A DNA stretch of 64,000 nt from an uncultured Eisenbergiella sp. (GCA_910585455.1 CAJUEL010000007.1:76537-140536), one strand, 5' to 3'; counted from the stretch's first letter, positions 43,798 through 54,800 are shown. Notes: generated by a model from the letters alone, not told the origin. Program-made: numbers and translations.

Positions 43798-46700
43798 TCA
43801 TGCAAAGCCCAGCCTTTTCAGCCGCAAAAGCTCCCTGCCAACATCCGCGTTTCCTTTCGGCGCACAGGCTAACGCATGCTGAAACAGGCGCAGCGCCTCT
43901 TCATAATTTTTCTCCAGAAGAGCCAGCATGCCCTTGCACTCCCAGACCTCGGAGCAATCCGCCCGCCGGCACCATTGGCACCACTCGCTTTTTTCCATCC
44001 CGGCAACGCACTCCCGGGCCCTTTCAAATTCATTGGAATAGTAATACATGATAAATAAATGGTACAAATGGGAACGCTCATTGCCGAAAGCATTTTTATA
44101 CAGCTCTTCCGTGCTTTTTCCCAGATCGGCACAGCTTTTATATTCCTTTTCCAGGCTCCTCCAGAACATTTCCTGATGCTTTTTCATCTGGTCTGTTTTC
44201 CCGAGACGGAAACGGCATTTCATGATTTCCTCCAGGGCAGAGCGATACTCAGACTGGTCCATCTCTGCGCCGCTTCTCAACACCTGCTTTAACGCTTTCT
44301 GGAAAAAAATCAGCCCGTTTTCATCATCCAGCAAATGATTTGCATAGGAGAATCCCAGCTGCATGTAAGCGCGCCGTCTTCCTTCCACATTTTCCGCCGG
44401 TCCGTTTCCGGAAAGAAGCTTTTCCGCTTCCCGGTTTTTCTCTGCCAGTTCTTCGGGGGACAGATAGTTTTCATAAAGATCAAGCAAATCCTCAATGCGC
44501 TCGCCCTCCCGCTCCCAGCTGTCACAGACATAGCTATCCAGCCCTGTGCCGCCGTAAATCTGCCGGATTATCTCCAGCGCTTCCTCATATTTTCCCTGCC
44601 AGATGTAAAAATGCTTGATACGGTCCAGATTTTTCTGGCGCTGCTTATCCGTTTTGAGCTGGGACAACGTCTTTAAAAACCATGCCACGCCGCCCTCATA
44701 GTCCTTTTTCTCACAATAGTACTCATAAATGCGGGTATAGCCATAGGCATAATCCCGTCCGCCCTCCAGCTCGACCTCGATGCCCTTTTGATAGCATTCA
44801 TAGCCTTCCTCCGGCCGTTTGAGCATGTCCAGAAGAAAGCCCTTCTGTCCCCAGTTTCTTGCCAGCGGGCTTTTCTCCAGCGCACGGGTGATCTCATCCA
44901 GCGCCGTTTCATACTCCCGCAGTCCTGCGTGAAGGTCGGACGCCTGCCAAAGCTCCCGCGGCGTTTCCCCGAATTTTTCGTTTTGCTCCCGCAGATACCG
45001 CAGCGCCTCCTGACAATATTCCAGCTGGGAGGTTTCGTTGAATTTCCAGCGCAGCCGCCACACGACCCGCCATCTGAAATCCGATTCCTCCGGGTCCTTT
45101 TCGGCGGCGCGTTTGAAATACGAAAGCGCCTCATCCCACTGCTCGAATTCCTCATGACAGCGGGCGATATAAAAGTACATCCATGCGAAATCCAGCCCGC
45201 GCTGCTCGCACAGCTTCATATGCTCATAGCATTTCTTCGCGTCGTCCCGGTATTCCAGATAAAAGCGCCCCAGAAAATACCGGTTTCTGTCGGTATCGGC
45301 AAGCTCCACGGCGCGCACCGCCCATTCCTCCATCCCGTCCACCGTCTGGAAGTCCTCTGCCCTGCCGTCGTCCTGTATGAAGCACCGCTGCAAATACGCC
45401 TCCGCCTTATCCTCATCCGGCGCATTCTGTTCCTCCAGCTTGGCAATCACCCGTGCCGCATAGTCATCCGCTTCCTTTAACGTTTCCTCGTCCGTCGCCA
45501 GACGCCGCATGACCTCCACCTTTTTTAAGCTCAGATAAAAGCTCTCCACTCCCGCATCCTGCGCCTGGTCGAGGATGTGCTTCGCATCCTTATATTGCCG
45601 GTAGGCGAGAAAGACCCGCAGCGCCCGCTCATAGATCTCGGGCTTGCCCGCGTAAATATTTTTGGCGTCGTAAAAGGCGTCCACGACCTCCTGCGCCTTT
45701 CCCAGCTCCTCATATGCCTCCTGCGCATAAAAATATGCCCAGAAAAAGCCGTCATCCAGCTCCTTCATCCGCGCGCAGCTCTCCGCCATCCGCTCATATT
45801 CATGAATTTCCCGCAAAAAGAGCGTTTTCGCCATCAGAAAATCCATTTCCTTCGGCTGGCGCATGACAGCTTCCTCGATCGCCCTTCCGCCCGCCTCCCG
45901 ATACTGCGCCGCTTCCTCCGAATCCTTATCCTCCAGCGCGCCATACAGCATCTGATATGCTTTCCCTTCCAGCTTGAAGGTCTGCGCCATCCGGTACTGG
46001 TCCTCGTCGGAAAGCATGGTCTCGTCAAACGCAGCGTCCGGCTTTGCATCCTCTGCCGCTTCTCTCAAAATGCAGGCGCGCCATTGCCGCGCCTGCTCCA
46101 TGCCCTCCCATGCCAGGTCGCTTTCCAGCGCCATGATCGTTTTTGCCCAATGACATTCCGACGTATCCGCCTCCAGCACCGGATGCGCCGCAAAAAATTC
46201 CCAGCCCTCCCTGGAGCGTCCTGTCTGGATCATGCACCAGGCCAGCCGGATCCCTTCCTCCTCCGTCAGTTCTTCCGCTCTCTCTCCGGCGTACACCTCT
46301 ATCAGCTTTTCGTTGATTTGGTTTAACAGATCGCCCGCCGCCTGGGTATTATAGATCCGGATGGCGCGCAGCGCGTTCTCCCGCGCCTTGAGCATGTCCT
46401 CCTGCTTCATGTAATATTCCGCCAGCTTTAAGGATGCCGTATAACAGCGCTCGTCGCTTAAGTTTTCCTGCTCCAGCGCTTTCTCATAGGCCTGCACCGC
46501 CTCCTGCTCCTGACCGCACCGATACAGAAGATTGGCTCCCGCCATGAGGATATGGATGTCCTCCTTATCCTCCTCCCACAAAGCGCAGACAGCCGTTTGC
46601 GCCTCCTCCTGATTTCCCAGCGCGAGGGCGACCTTCGCCTTTTCCATCGCAAGCCAGGGATGGGAAATATGCAGGGATTCCAAAAATGCCACCTCCTGCG

Positions 46701-47337
46701 CCATTTCCTTTTCCCAGGCAGCCCTGTCCTGCGGCGCTTCCGTGCCGGTCAGATTGGTAAGCGCATCAAAGTGCTCCATAAAAGCATCATAATCCGCCCC
46801 GTCCTCCCCGATGAATTTTTCATAGGGAAAATCGGTGTCTCCGGTTTCATCCTGAATTTTCCAGACCATGAAATCCACAAAATTCTGGTTCAAATGCTCC
46901 TTAAACTCCTGTTCGTTCTGGACAATCCCGAATGCCTGATCCAGAACCTTCCATATTTTTGCGGGCATTCTGTAATATCTGGCAAGACTGGAAAAAAGCC
47001 CCCACTTGGCATCCTCACACAGATCCAGATCGTCCAGCACATCCTCCCGCACCAGCGCTTCCCATTCCTTTTCATCCAGCCTTCTGGAAAGGGATGCATA
47101 AATTTCCTTCGCTTTATTTAAAAACAGGCTGACCGGATCGTCGCTGCCCTCCTGCTCTGCCTCCTGCTGCCGCGCATACAAAAGAGCCCCCTCATAGGCT
47201 TCCCGCAGCCTCTTAAAGCCCTCCGGATTGTCCTCCGGATTCACAAAAACCAGCCTGTCCCGGTACGCCTCCCGGATCGCCGCCTCATCCTTTGTCGCCT
47301 CGATCTCCAGAATTTCAAAAATCCGCTGCACTTCCAT
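43798..47337 (-). CDS. Giant J-domain-like/TPR protein
   Basis: A 1179-residue, mostly helical, strongly acidic protein. The first 60 residues resemble a J domain (IFEILEIEATKDEAAIREAY, NPEDNPEGFKRLREAYEGAL), but the HPD tripeptide that activates Hsp70 is replaced by NPE, so it is J-like without the key histidine. The rest is a long array of TPR-like helical hairpins, for example AVQAYEKALEQENLSDERCY, KAYQMLYGALEDKDSEEAAQ and EALSYFKRAAEKDPEESDFR. It has no signal peptide. It probably scaffolds other proteins. It lies 49 bases ahead of the broken AAA ATPase on the same strand, so the two may work together. Confidence 0.82.
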   Translation of the reverse strand: MEVQRIFEILEIEATKDEAAIREAYRDRLVFVNPEDNPEGFKRLREAYEGALLYARQQEAEQEGSDDPVSLFLNKAKEIYASLSRRLDEKEWEALVREDVLDDLDLCEDAKWGLFSSLARYYRMPAKIWKVLDQAFGIVQNEQEFKEHLNQNFVDFMVWKIQDETGDTDFPYEKFIGEDGADYDAFMEHFDALTNLTGTEAPQDRAAWEKEMAQEVAFLESLHISHPWLAMEKAKVALALGNQEEAQTAVCALWEEDKEDIHILMAGANLLYRCGQEQEAVQAYEKALEQENLSDERCYTASLKLAEYYMKQEDMLKARENALRAIRIYNTQAAGDLLNQINEKLIEVYAGERAEELTEEEGIRLAWCMIQTGRSREGWEFFAAHPVLEADTSECHWAKTIMALESDLAWEGMEQARQWRACILREAAEDAKPDAAFDETMLSDEDQYRMAQTFKLEGKAYQMLYGALEDKDSEEAAQYREAGGRAIEEAVMRQPKEMDFLMAKTLFLREIHEYERMAESCARMKELDDGFFWAYFYAQEAYEELGKAQEVVDAFYDAKNIYAGKPEIYERALRVFLAYRQYKDAKHILDQAQDAGVESFYLSLKKVEVMRRLATDEETLKEADDYAARVIAKLEEQNAPDEDKAEAYLQRCFIQDDGRAEDFQTVDGMEEWAVRAVELADTDRNRYFLGRFYLEYRDDAKKCYEHMKLCEQRGLDFAWMYFYIARCHEEFEQWDEALSYFKRAAEKDPEESDFRWRVVWRLRWKFNETSQLEYCQEALRYLREQNEKFGETPRELWQASDLHAGLREYETALDEITRALEKSPLARNWGQKGFLLDMLKRPEEGYECYQKGIEVELEGGRDYAYGYTRIYEYYCEKKDYEGGVAWFLKTLSQLKTDKQRQKNLDRIKHFYIWQGKYEEALEIIRQIYGGTGLDSYVCDSWEREGERIEDLLDLYENYLSPEELAEKNREAEKLLSGNGPAENVEGRRRAYMQLGFSYANHLLDDENGLIFFQKALKQVLRSGAEMDQSEYRSALEEIMKCRFRLGKTDQMKKHQEMFWRSLEKEYKSCADLGKSTEELYKNAFGNERSHLYHLFIMYYYSNEFERARECVAGMEKSEWCQWCRRADCSEVWECKGMLALLEKNYEEALRLFQHALACAPKGNADVGRELLRLKRLGFA

Positions 47338-47374
47338 TGTAAAACCTCCCCAAATACCTGTATTCCAACTACGA

Positions 47375-48133
47375 TCAACGCTTTTGCGCTATCACACAAT
47401 ACCAGTCTGCTTTTTCTATATCCACATCCTCAAAATACGCCGGATGGCAGCAAACCTGGATATCCTGATACCCCAATTGCCCCAGCTTTTTTAACAGCAG
47501 CTCCCGTCTGATTGGAATATAATGCTCTTCAAATTTTTCCTTCTGTACGATCTTGCCCTCCTGTTCAAAGGTATACAGCAGGTGAAAGCTCATAGACGCA
47601 TCCTCATGATAGTCCCACACCTGAATCAGGTTGACCCGCGCATTCTCCAGAAATACCGGGTTATACAGGTAAAACCTGTTTCTCTCCCGCAAAATTTTGT
47701 CCCAGTTGCGCATATCGAAATAGAGGTAGCCGCCCGTCTTTACCAGAGCGTCCATTTGCTCCAGCACTCCCATGACATCCTCATTGGAAACATAGGGCAG
47801 AGAATTGCCGGTGCTGCCCACACAGTCGAAGGTTTCCTGAAAGTTCGCCGACAGCTGCCTGAAATCACTCTGGCGCACGCGCACGGAAAGCTTTCTCTCT
47901 TCCGCCTTTTGGACACAACGCTTCAGCATTTCTTCGCTCAGATCAGAGCCATACAGGGAAACGCCAAGCTCTGCCATCGGCAGCGTCAGGCTCCCGGTGC
48001 CAATGCTGACATCCAAAAAGGAATGAATCCCCTTTCCCTCCAAAAGCTTTTCCCAGTGCTTCCGGATCGCCTGATATTTGTCCTCATTATCAAATAAATC
48101 GTAAATATCTGTCCTGTCGTACAACTGCCCCAT
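47375..48133 (-). CDS. Class I SAM-dependent methyltransferase
   Basis: About 252 residues from MGQLYDRTDIYDLFDNEDKY. Motif I is SFLDVSIGTGSLTLPMAELG, motif II YGSDLSEEML, then DCVGSTGNSLPYVSNEDVM and GGYLYFDMRNWDKI. It is a stand-alone small-molecule-type methyltransferase with unknown substrate. The ATG at 48133 matches where such proteins normally begin. A longer version from 48205 is possible, and neither has a perfect ribosome site. It ends 37 bases before the giant TPR gene on the same strand, so co-transcription is possible. Confidence 0.8.
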   Translation of the reverse strand: MGQLYDRTDIYDLFDNEDKYQAIRKHWEKLLEGKGIHSFLDVSIGTGSLTLPMAELGVSLYGSDLSEEMLKRCVQKAEERKLSVRVRQSDFRQLSANFQETFDCVGSTGNSLPYVSNEDVMGVLEQMDALVKTGGYLYFDMRNWDKILRERNRFYLYNPVFLENARVNLIQVWDYHEDASMSFHLLYTFEQEGKIVQKEKFEEHYIPIRRELLLKKLGQLGYQDIQVCCHPAYFEDVDIEKADWYCVIAQKR

Positions 48134-48288
48134 TTTAAACGCCCCGCTTCCTTGCCATTTTTCGCTGCTGCATATCCCTTCCTCTCGGTTCGCATACGGA
48201 TTCATTATACATCATATTGCCTCTTCCTGCAATCTAACATGCAATATCCAGATATCATTATTCACCATGTCGTTACTTTTCACGGGGT

Positions 48289-48351
48289 GGGGAGAAAGGC
48301 CCATCGTCCCGCGTCCCCCCTGTTCCGTCTGTCCGACCAGCCTTTCTCCCC
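48289..48351. repeat. Long-loop inverted repeat
   Basis: GGGGAGAAAGG (48289-48299) and CCTTTCTCCCC (48341-48351) are perfect inverted copies with a 41-base loop. Flanking ACGGG/CCCGT extends the stem. It lies in the 270-base gap after the sigma factor gene. It is possibly a terminator without a T-run. Confidence 0.45.
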
Positions 48352-48407
48352 GCTTCCCGTCCCTGCATCAGTTTCCGGTTTTCTGCCCCGTCCCCGGGAA
48401 AATACAC

Positions 48408-49904
48408 TTAAGGTGTCTGATACAGAAATCCTCCCAGCGGACCGTCATCCTCCGGAATCGTCAGAGCGCCTGATTTGACAGCCTGTCCGCCGATCAGCCC
48501 CACCGTCCAAAACAGCAGCACCTTTATGAGCACCGGTCCGATGATCCGTTCCACGCTTCTGGGCGCATGGACGCGCATGACAGAAACAGCGCAATCATAC
48601 AGCGACTCATATATCCCGGCAAACAGCCCAATTTCTTCCTGCAAAATTGCTTTCATCGCTTCCTTTTGTTCCTTGCTGACAACAGGAACCGCCGCTGTAG
48701 CATTCCCGGCCAGCACAGCCTCCAGGCTGTCAGAAATTTCGTCCCCGTGAGAAGAATAACGGTTTTTGACAGGCAAAATGCCATAATCCGCAAAGGATGC
48801 CGCATAACCGGAATGAACGCCACAGTACCCGGCAAAATTTTCCGTTCTGTACGGATGATCCTTCTCAGGCTCCCAGGTGCTTCCATAGCAAATGTCGCCT
48901 CCGCTATATACGCCATTTTCCCGAAGCTGCGCTTCCCTGCCGGTTCTGAAAAGCGCGCAGCCTTCTTTTATCATCTCAAACAACAGGTCCCACAAAAGCC
49001 GGTTGTCCTCCAGTCTGGCGCCGGCAAACGCAAGCTTCCGCAGTCCGGGCAGCTTTTTTGCCGCGCTTTGCAGGACATTTTCCACCTTTGGCGCCAGGAA
49101 TTTCTCCGCTGTCCTGAAAAACTCTTCCATATACTCTTCCGTGAGTATGACCAGATGGGCCTGATACTTGCCGCCGGGCAGGGCGGTGAGCAGTCCATAC
49201 TGCTCCAGCAGAGCAATTTCATCCTCCAGATATACGCTCGCCACCCCCAGCTCAATAGCGAGCTGCCGGATTGTCATGGGCGTATGATAGGTGCTGACCA
49301 GGATATTACCCGGAAGCTTCCGGGCAAACAGGCGCTGATATTCCATATTGGCAGCTCCTTCAAATATCGTGTAAAACTCAAATTTTGCGGGCTGATAGCT
49401 TTTTGTTCCGAATTCTCTTTCCATGCTGATCCCTTCCTTTAATATTTTTCGCGTTTTGAACAGGTAATATTTCACCATTTCCAGTGAAATGTGGAGCCTG
49501 GAGGCGGTTTCCGCGCAGGAAAGCCCTTCGAAATAATAGGCGACCGTGCACTCCCGGTATTCTCTGGAAAGCAGGGCGAGTTCCCGCCTAAGCGTATGAA
49601 ACTGCTCGGCCTGCAGGATGTCCTGGATGAAGTCAGATTCATCCGCGACCGCTTCATCAAGCTCTTCATAACGCAGACGGTTCTTTTTATACAGATATTT
49701 CTTGTAGGTGTTGGCCGCGATGGCCCAGATATAGCCAAAAAAGGCATTATCATCCCTGATTTTCGGTGCGCTGCTTAAAATGGCGAGGATAATGTCCCCG
49801 GCCAGATCCTCCGCGTCCTCCTTGTGGGACACCCGGGAAAGTGCATAGGCAAAGATGGTTTTCATGTTTTCTTCCACCAGCGCCGAAATTTTTTCCTGCT
49901 CCAT
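48408..49904 (-). CDS. ECF-like sigma factor with long C-terminal extension
   Basis: A 498-residue protein. Residues 1-160 form a sigma-70 family factor of ECF type: region 2 (FAYALSRVSHKEDAEDLAGD, FFGYIWAIAANTYKKYLYKK) and region 4 (YRECTVAYYFEGLSCAETAS, LHISLEMVKYYLFKTRKIL). The remaining 340 residues are not part of normal ECF factors. They include a winged-helix-like stretch (MTIRQLAIELGVASVYLEDE, about 213-245), a central region with VYSGGDICYGSTWEPEKDH, and a hydrophobic C-terminal segment (VLIKVLLFWTVGLIGG). No anti-sigma gene is adjacent, so the extension may do that job. The start follows GGAGG by 5 bases; palindrome copy C lies in the leader. Confidence 0.8.
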   Translation of the reverse strand: MEQEKISALVEENMKTIFAYALSRVSHKEDAEDLAGDIILAILSSAPKIRDDNAFFGYIWAIAANTYKKYLYKKNRLRYEELDEAVADESDFIQDILQAEQFHTLRRELALLSREYRECTVAYYFEGLSCAETASRLHISLEMVKYYLFKTRKILKEGISMEREFGTKSYQPAKFEFYTIFEGAANMEYQRLFARKLPGNILVSTYHTPMTIRQLAIELGVASVYLEDEIALLEQYGLLTALPGGKYQAHLVILTEEYMEEFFRTAEKFLAPKVENVLQSAAKKLPGLRKLAFAGARLEDNRLLWDLLFEMIKEGCALFRTGREAQLRENGVYSGGDICYGSTWEPEKDHPYRTENFAGYCGVHSGYAASFADYGILPVKNRYSSHGDEISDSLEAVLAGNATAAVPVVSKEQKEAMKAILQEEIGLFAGIYESLYDCAVSVMRVHAPRSVERIIGPVLIKVLLFWTVGLIGGQAVKSGALTIPEDDGPLGGFLYQTP

Positions 49905-49930
49905 AATTTCCTCCGTAAATGGTAAAACGC

Positions 49931-49960
49931 GTAACAGCTCAGGCTTGTCTGAACCGCTAC
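49931..49960. repeat. 30-bp dispersed palindrome, copy C
   Basis: Arms GTAACAGCTCAGGC and GTCTGAACCGCTAC around TT, located 27 bases upstream of the sigma factor start. Confidence 0.72.
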
Positions 49961-50133
49961 CAAAATACAGTTTCTTGAAAGCTTTCATTTATATAGTACC
50001 TGCTCTGGCGCGCCGGTTAATAAAAAATTTTAAATTCTATCCATTTTCATCCGGCTATTGATAAATTTTCCGGAAGAGGATAAAATAGTTACAATTCACA
50101 CAGCTATCCAACCGTCCTGAAAGGAGGCTCAGA

Positions 50134-51699
50134 ATGGGGATCTATCTTAATCCAACGAACGCAGGATTTCGCGAATCTGTCAACTCCGAAATCTATGTGG
50201 ATAAAAGCGGCATGCTTTCTCAGACAAACAGGCTGTTAGGCACGGAGCAAAAAAACATATGCGTCAGCCGTCCCCGCCGTTTTGGGAAATCCATGGCGGT
50301 CAAAATGCTCGTTGCATACTACAGCAAAGGATGCGACTCTGCCTCCCTCTTCGCACCTTTAAAAATCGCCTCATCGCCTTCTTATCCGCAGCACTTAAAC
50401 TGCCATAACGTGATCGCAGTGAACATGCAAAACTTTTTAAGCACAGCGCACCATGTAAAGCAAATGATCACGGACCTGCAGGCTGCCCTCTGTCAGGAAC
50501 TCGCCAGAGAATTTCAGATTCCGGTGTCGGAATCCCTCCCCGAATTGCTCAGCCGGATTTTTGCGGCAACCGGAGAGCAATTCATTTTCATTTTTGACGA
50601 ATGGGACTGCATTTTCCGGGAAAAGAAAGAATCCGCGGAAGATCATCTGCTCTATCTGGATTTTCTGCGCAATCTGTTAAAGGACAGAACTTACGTCCTG
50701 TTGTGCTACATGACCGGCATTTTACCGATCAAAAAGTACGGCTCCCATTCCGCCCTGAATATGTTCACGGAATATTCCATGACAAATCCCCGCATCCTGG
50801 CTGAATATACAGGCTTTACAGAGCCGGAAGTGATGGAATTATGCGAAAGATATGGCATGGATTTTCCTGAAACCGCCCGTTGGTATGATGGATACACTTT
50901 CCGCAGAATTTCCCATATATACAGTCCCAAGTCCGTCGTTGACGCCATGTTAAATGAAGAATTTGATTCCTATTGGACACAGACGGAAACCTATGAGGCG
51001 CTAAAGGTTTATATTGAAATGAATTTTGACGGCTTAAAGGATTCCATCATCGAGATGCTTGCCGGAAACCGGATCCGGATCAACACCGCCACTTTTCAAA
51101 ATGATATGACCTCCTTCCAAAGCAAAGACGATGTGATGACTCTGCTCATCCATCTCGGCTACCTCGCCTATGATTTTCAAACGCAGGAGGTCTTCGTGCC
51201 GAACTATGAGGTATCCAAAGAATTTACCAATGCGGTGCAGGGGGCAGGCTGGGACGCAGTGATCCATGCCGTGTGGGAATCCGAAAAGCTTTTGCGGGCG
51301 ACATGGAATCAGGATGCCGCTGCGGTTGCGAGTGCTCTGGAGTCTGCGCATCTGGAAACCTCCATTCTCACCTACAACAATGAAAACGCGTTGGCATGCG
51401 CCGTTTCGCTCGCTTATTACAGCGCCAGAATTTACTACACCGAAATCCGCGAGCTGCCTGCCGGAAAAGGCTTCGCAGATATCGTATATCTTCCCCGGCA
51501 AAATCATCCGGATAAGCCCGCAATGATCATTGAGCTGAAATGGAAGAAAAATGCCGAAGGCGCCATTGCTCAGATAAAGGAGCGCAATTACGTCAAGGCG
51601 CTGGAGGATTACGCGGGAAATATATTGTTAGTAGCCATTAATTATGATCCGCAAAGTAAACGGCACACATGCATCATTGAAAAAGTGATCCAACAATAG
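50134..51699 (+). CDS. AAA-ATPase-like/PD-(D/E)XK protein (PF09820/PF08011 type)
   Basis: A 521-residue protein beginning MGIYLNPTNAGFRESVNSEI and YVDKSGMLSQTNRLL, the typical opening of this family. The P-loop is SRPRRFGKSMAVKML. Middle motifs are FIFIFDEWDCIFREK and YMTGILPIKKYGSHSALNMF. The C-terminal nuclease-like domain has GFADIVYLPRQNHPDKPAMI and IIELKWKK, the D...ExK catalytic pattern, then IAQIKERNYVKAL. The family is abundant in gut bacteria and its biological role is unsettled. The ATG follows AAAGGAGG by 6 bases. Confidence 0.88.
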   Translation: MGIYLNPTNAGFRESVNSEIYVDKSGMLSQTNRLLGTEQKNICVSRPRRFGKSMAVKMLVAYYSKGCDSASLFAPLKIASSPSYPQHLNCHNVIAVNMQNFLSTAHHVKQMITDLQAALCQELAREFQIPVSESLPELLSRIFAATGEQFIFIFDEWDCIFREKKESAEDHLLYLDFLRNLLKDRTYVLLCYMTGILPIKKYGSHSALNMFTEYSMTNPRILAEYTGFTEPEVMELCERYGMDFPETARWYDGYTFRRISHIYSPKSVVDAMLNEEFDSYWTQTETYEALKVYIEMNFDGLKDSIIEMLAGNRIRINTATFQNDMTSFQSKDDVMTLLIHLGYLAYDFQTQEVFVPNYEVSKEFTNAVQGAGWDAVIHAVWESEKLLRATWNQDAAAVASALESAHLETSILTYNNENALACAVSLAYYSARIYYTEIRELPAGKGFADIVYLPRQNHPDKPAMIIELKWKKNAEGAIAQIKERNYVKALEDYAGNILLVAINYDPQSKRHTCIIEKVIQQ

Positions 51700-51830
51700 A
51701 ATCCACGCTTCTCGAGGCTCCTATTGTCATGAATAATTTTCCGGCAGGGCTGTGCGGCAAACGCACTGTCCTGCCATTTCTTATTTTCGCAGCGGTTCCG
51801 GCAAGCCTGAACTGCCGCTTATTTTTTTCG

Positions 51831-54800
51831 TCACAATATTCCGCAAAGATAGCCATAGGCATTCATGATCGTCGTCTGCTTTTTTCCCGCGATAAAATAG
51901 TAGTCCAGCTGTGTTTCATTCTCCGTGTAAAGAAAGGAGCCATAGGAGGGAAGGTCACAGCAGATCGCCGGTCCCGTCGTTGCCATCAATATTCCATAGC
52001 CCCGGTCCGACAGCACAAAGGGCAGCTCCTCTACGCAATTTCCGTGGGAAATATAGCGCGCCGTGCTGCGCAGCTCCATGCCCCCCTGCTGCCGGGTTCC
52101 GAGCCCATAAAGCTTCTCTTCCTTTTTCCAGTCCAGAAACATCCACAGTCTGTTTCTACCGCCGACTCCGTTTTCAATCTGGCGCGGCTCTCTGTCACGT
52201 TCTGTTAAAAGGAGCTTTTTGTCCCTTGTCAGATAGCTGATTGCGCCGGTCCGTTTATCCACCCGCAGGCACAGCTCATCCGTGGTCAGCTCTATCGCCC
52301 CGCCCGCTTCCTTATACATCCATGTCCGGTCCGTCCGGCGCACCGCGATCCGGGGATTTGTGCCTGCCGCAATCTGCTGTCCTTTGGCAAATGTGACGCG
52401 GATGATCGCGCTTCCCACGGGGCTTAAACGCAGCACGCCGTACCGGCTCTGTATATAGAGACCGTCCGCCTGCTTTGTCACCCATTTGACGGCAAGATCA
52501 ATTTTGGCATGTCCCATCTGACGGAGCTTTTCCGTGGCGGGCATGTCTCCGAAAAGGAAACCCGCGCTTTTCTTCTCCGGCGGGATGGCGGCATCCATTT
52601 TCGTGACGCCCGCTCTCGTGGCATCCGCTTTTGCGTTCCCTGCCTCCCGTCCGCCGAATGCGCCCTCTGTCCCCCTATCAGATAATCCAGCACTCCTCTG
52701 TCCATAGCTGTCTTCCGCTTTCTTCTGCACCCCGGTCTCCGACAGCTCCCGGTTCTGCACGATCGCTATTTTCTTCCGGGGAACCCCCTTTCTATCCGGA
52801 TTGACGATGGCCGCCGCTGCTTTCACTTTTCCGGCTTCCTGCCGCTTCCTGGTCTCCTCCGGCATTTTCATCCTGTTTCCTTCCGGTATCGGATCCGCAA
52901 TCAGACCTGTCAGGTTCCCGGTATGAAGCACGCACAGCTCATGGAGGGCGCGGGTCGCCGCCACATATAAAAGCTTGGCATGTCCGTCATCGGTCGGATA
53001 CGCTTCCCTGTCCGGGTCAAGAATCAGCACCGCATCAAATTCCAGGCCCTTCGTATATTCCACCGGAAGTACCATAATGCCGCTGCCAAAAACCGCGGTT
53101 TCCAGATCGCTCTCCATCACCTCTATGAATGCCCCCAGCTCTTTCGCCGTCCTTTCCGCGCTGTTACGGTCCCGGCAGACAACCGCTATGGTGTCCAGTC
53201 CCTTTTCCTGCCATCCCTGACACACTGCCGCCGCCTCTGCGATCAGCTCCTTCCGGTCCTTTTTTTCCAAAAGCTTCACCGGATCACCGTGCCGGATGAT
53301 GGGCTCCACCGGATAGCTGGAAAACCGTCCGTGGTGCAGAATGTCCGTCGCAAATTCCGAAATCTCCACCGTATTGCGGTAGCTTTTTTTCAAAATGCCA
53401 AAGCTCGCCATCTCATCCGGTTCAAGCAGCAGCGCTTTGAGCTCCTCCCAGTCATTTAAACCATAGCCGAAGTGGATGTTCTGAGATACATCCCCCATCA
53501 CCGTATAGGTGCAATCCTTGATGCAATATTTCAAAACGCTGTACGCCATCATGCCGAAGTCCTGCGCTTCGTCGATGACCACATGATGCGCCTCACTGAT
53601 GATCTCCGTCTCCTTAACTCTCTTATAAAGATAAGCCAGCGCCGCCAGATCATACACATCGAATTCCGTTTTCGGAAGCTCCACCCGCTGTCCCTTCGCG
53701 CACTGCTTTTCCAGAAAATCCCGATACAGGTCAAAAATTGACCGCTTCCATACCCTTGCGCCATACCTGCCCCGGTACGCTTTCAGAATCGCTTTTCTCT
53801 CAACCGCCGTGTATTTCACGCCCTTTCCCAAAAATTCATCCTTCAGCCGGACGATGAGGCGCTCATTGAGCATATCGATTTTGCTCTGCACGGAAACTGT
53901 GGGATTCTGTACGATATACCGCTCTATGGTGTCTCTGGAAACAATCTCTATGAGATCCGCCGGATCGACCTTTTTCCCGGCCGTCTCGTCGAATACGCCC
54001 GTTTTTCCGTCCCGAAACCCCTCGACAAACTGCTTCGGATTCAGATAGATGGATTCCCGCGGAATCGTTTCCCATTCCAGCTGTCTGCAGTATTCCTCCA
54101 GATCGTGATACCAGGACAGCGTTCCCTTGACACTCCCTTTTCTCCCCATCCTGTCTGCGCTCAGAATCCGGTACTTTTTCTCATCCCAGTCCTCATACAA
54201 AAGCCGCACAAACAGCTGCTCCATAGTCATCTGCCGGATGCCGTATACATCCAGATCCGGCAGCACGCCCGTGATATAATTGAGCAAAATCCGGTTGCTT
54301 CCCACGATATAGAAATCGTCCGGCCGGAACCGTTCCTGGTAGTTATATAAAATGAAGGAAATCCGGTGCATGGCGACGGTGGTTTTTCCTGAACCCGCAA
54401 CCCCCTGCACGATGACATTATGATAGGGGGATTTCCGGATAATATCATTTTGCTCCTTCTGGATCGTCGCGATGATCTCCCCCAGCACCGCCTGCTTATT
54501 CTTCGCCAGATATTTGGTCAGAAGGTCATCGTTTGCAATGACCTCGGAATCAAAATAATCCAGCAGCCTTCCGTCCTCGATCTCATAGGTACGCTTCAGC
54601 TTCAAATCGATCGGCAGCTCCACGCCGCCGGGCGCCGTATAGCTGCATTTTCCCAGCCCGTTTTCATAGTAGGCGTTCGCCACCGGCGCACGCCAGTCCA
54701 CCACAGCCCAATGGGTGGTATCGATCGCGATGCCGCCCCTGCCGATATAAAGGGATTCCTCTTTATTCATGGTTTCATCATCAAATACAATCCTGCCAAA

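Noticed and set aside
51674..51862. Continuation of the GH31 domain beyond the helicase-fusion stop
   Set aside because: The next frame downstream shows none of the GH31 barrel motifs, so the domain is truncated rather than frameshifted.
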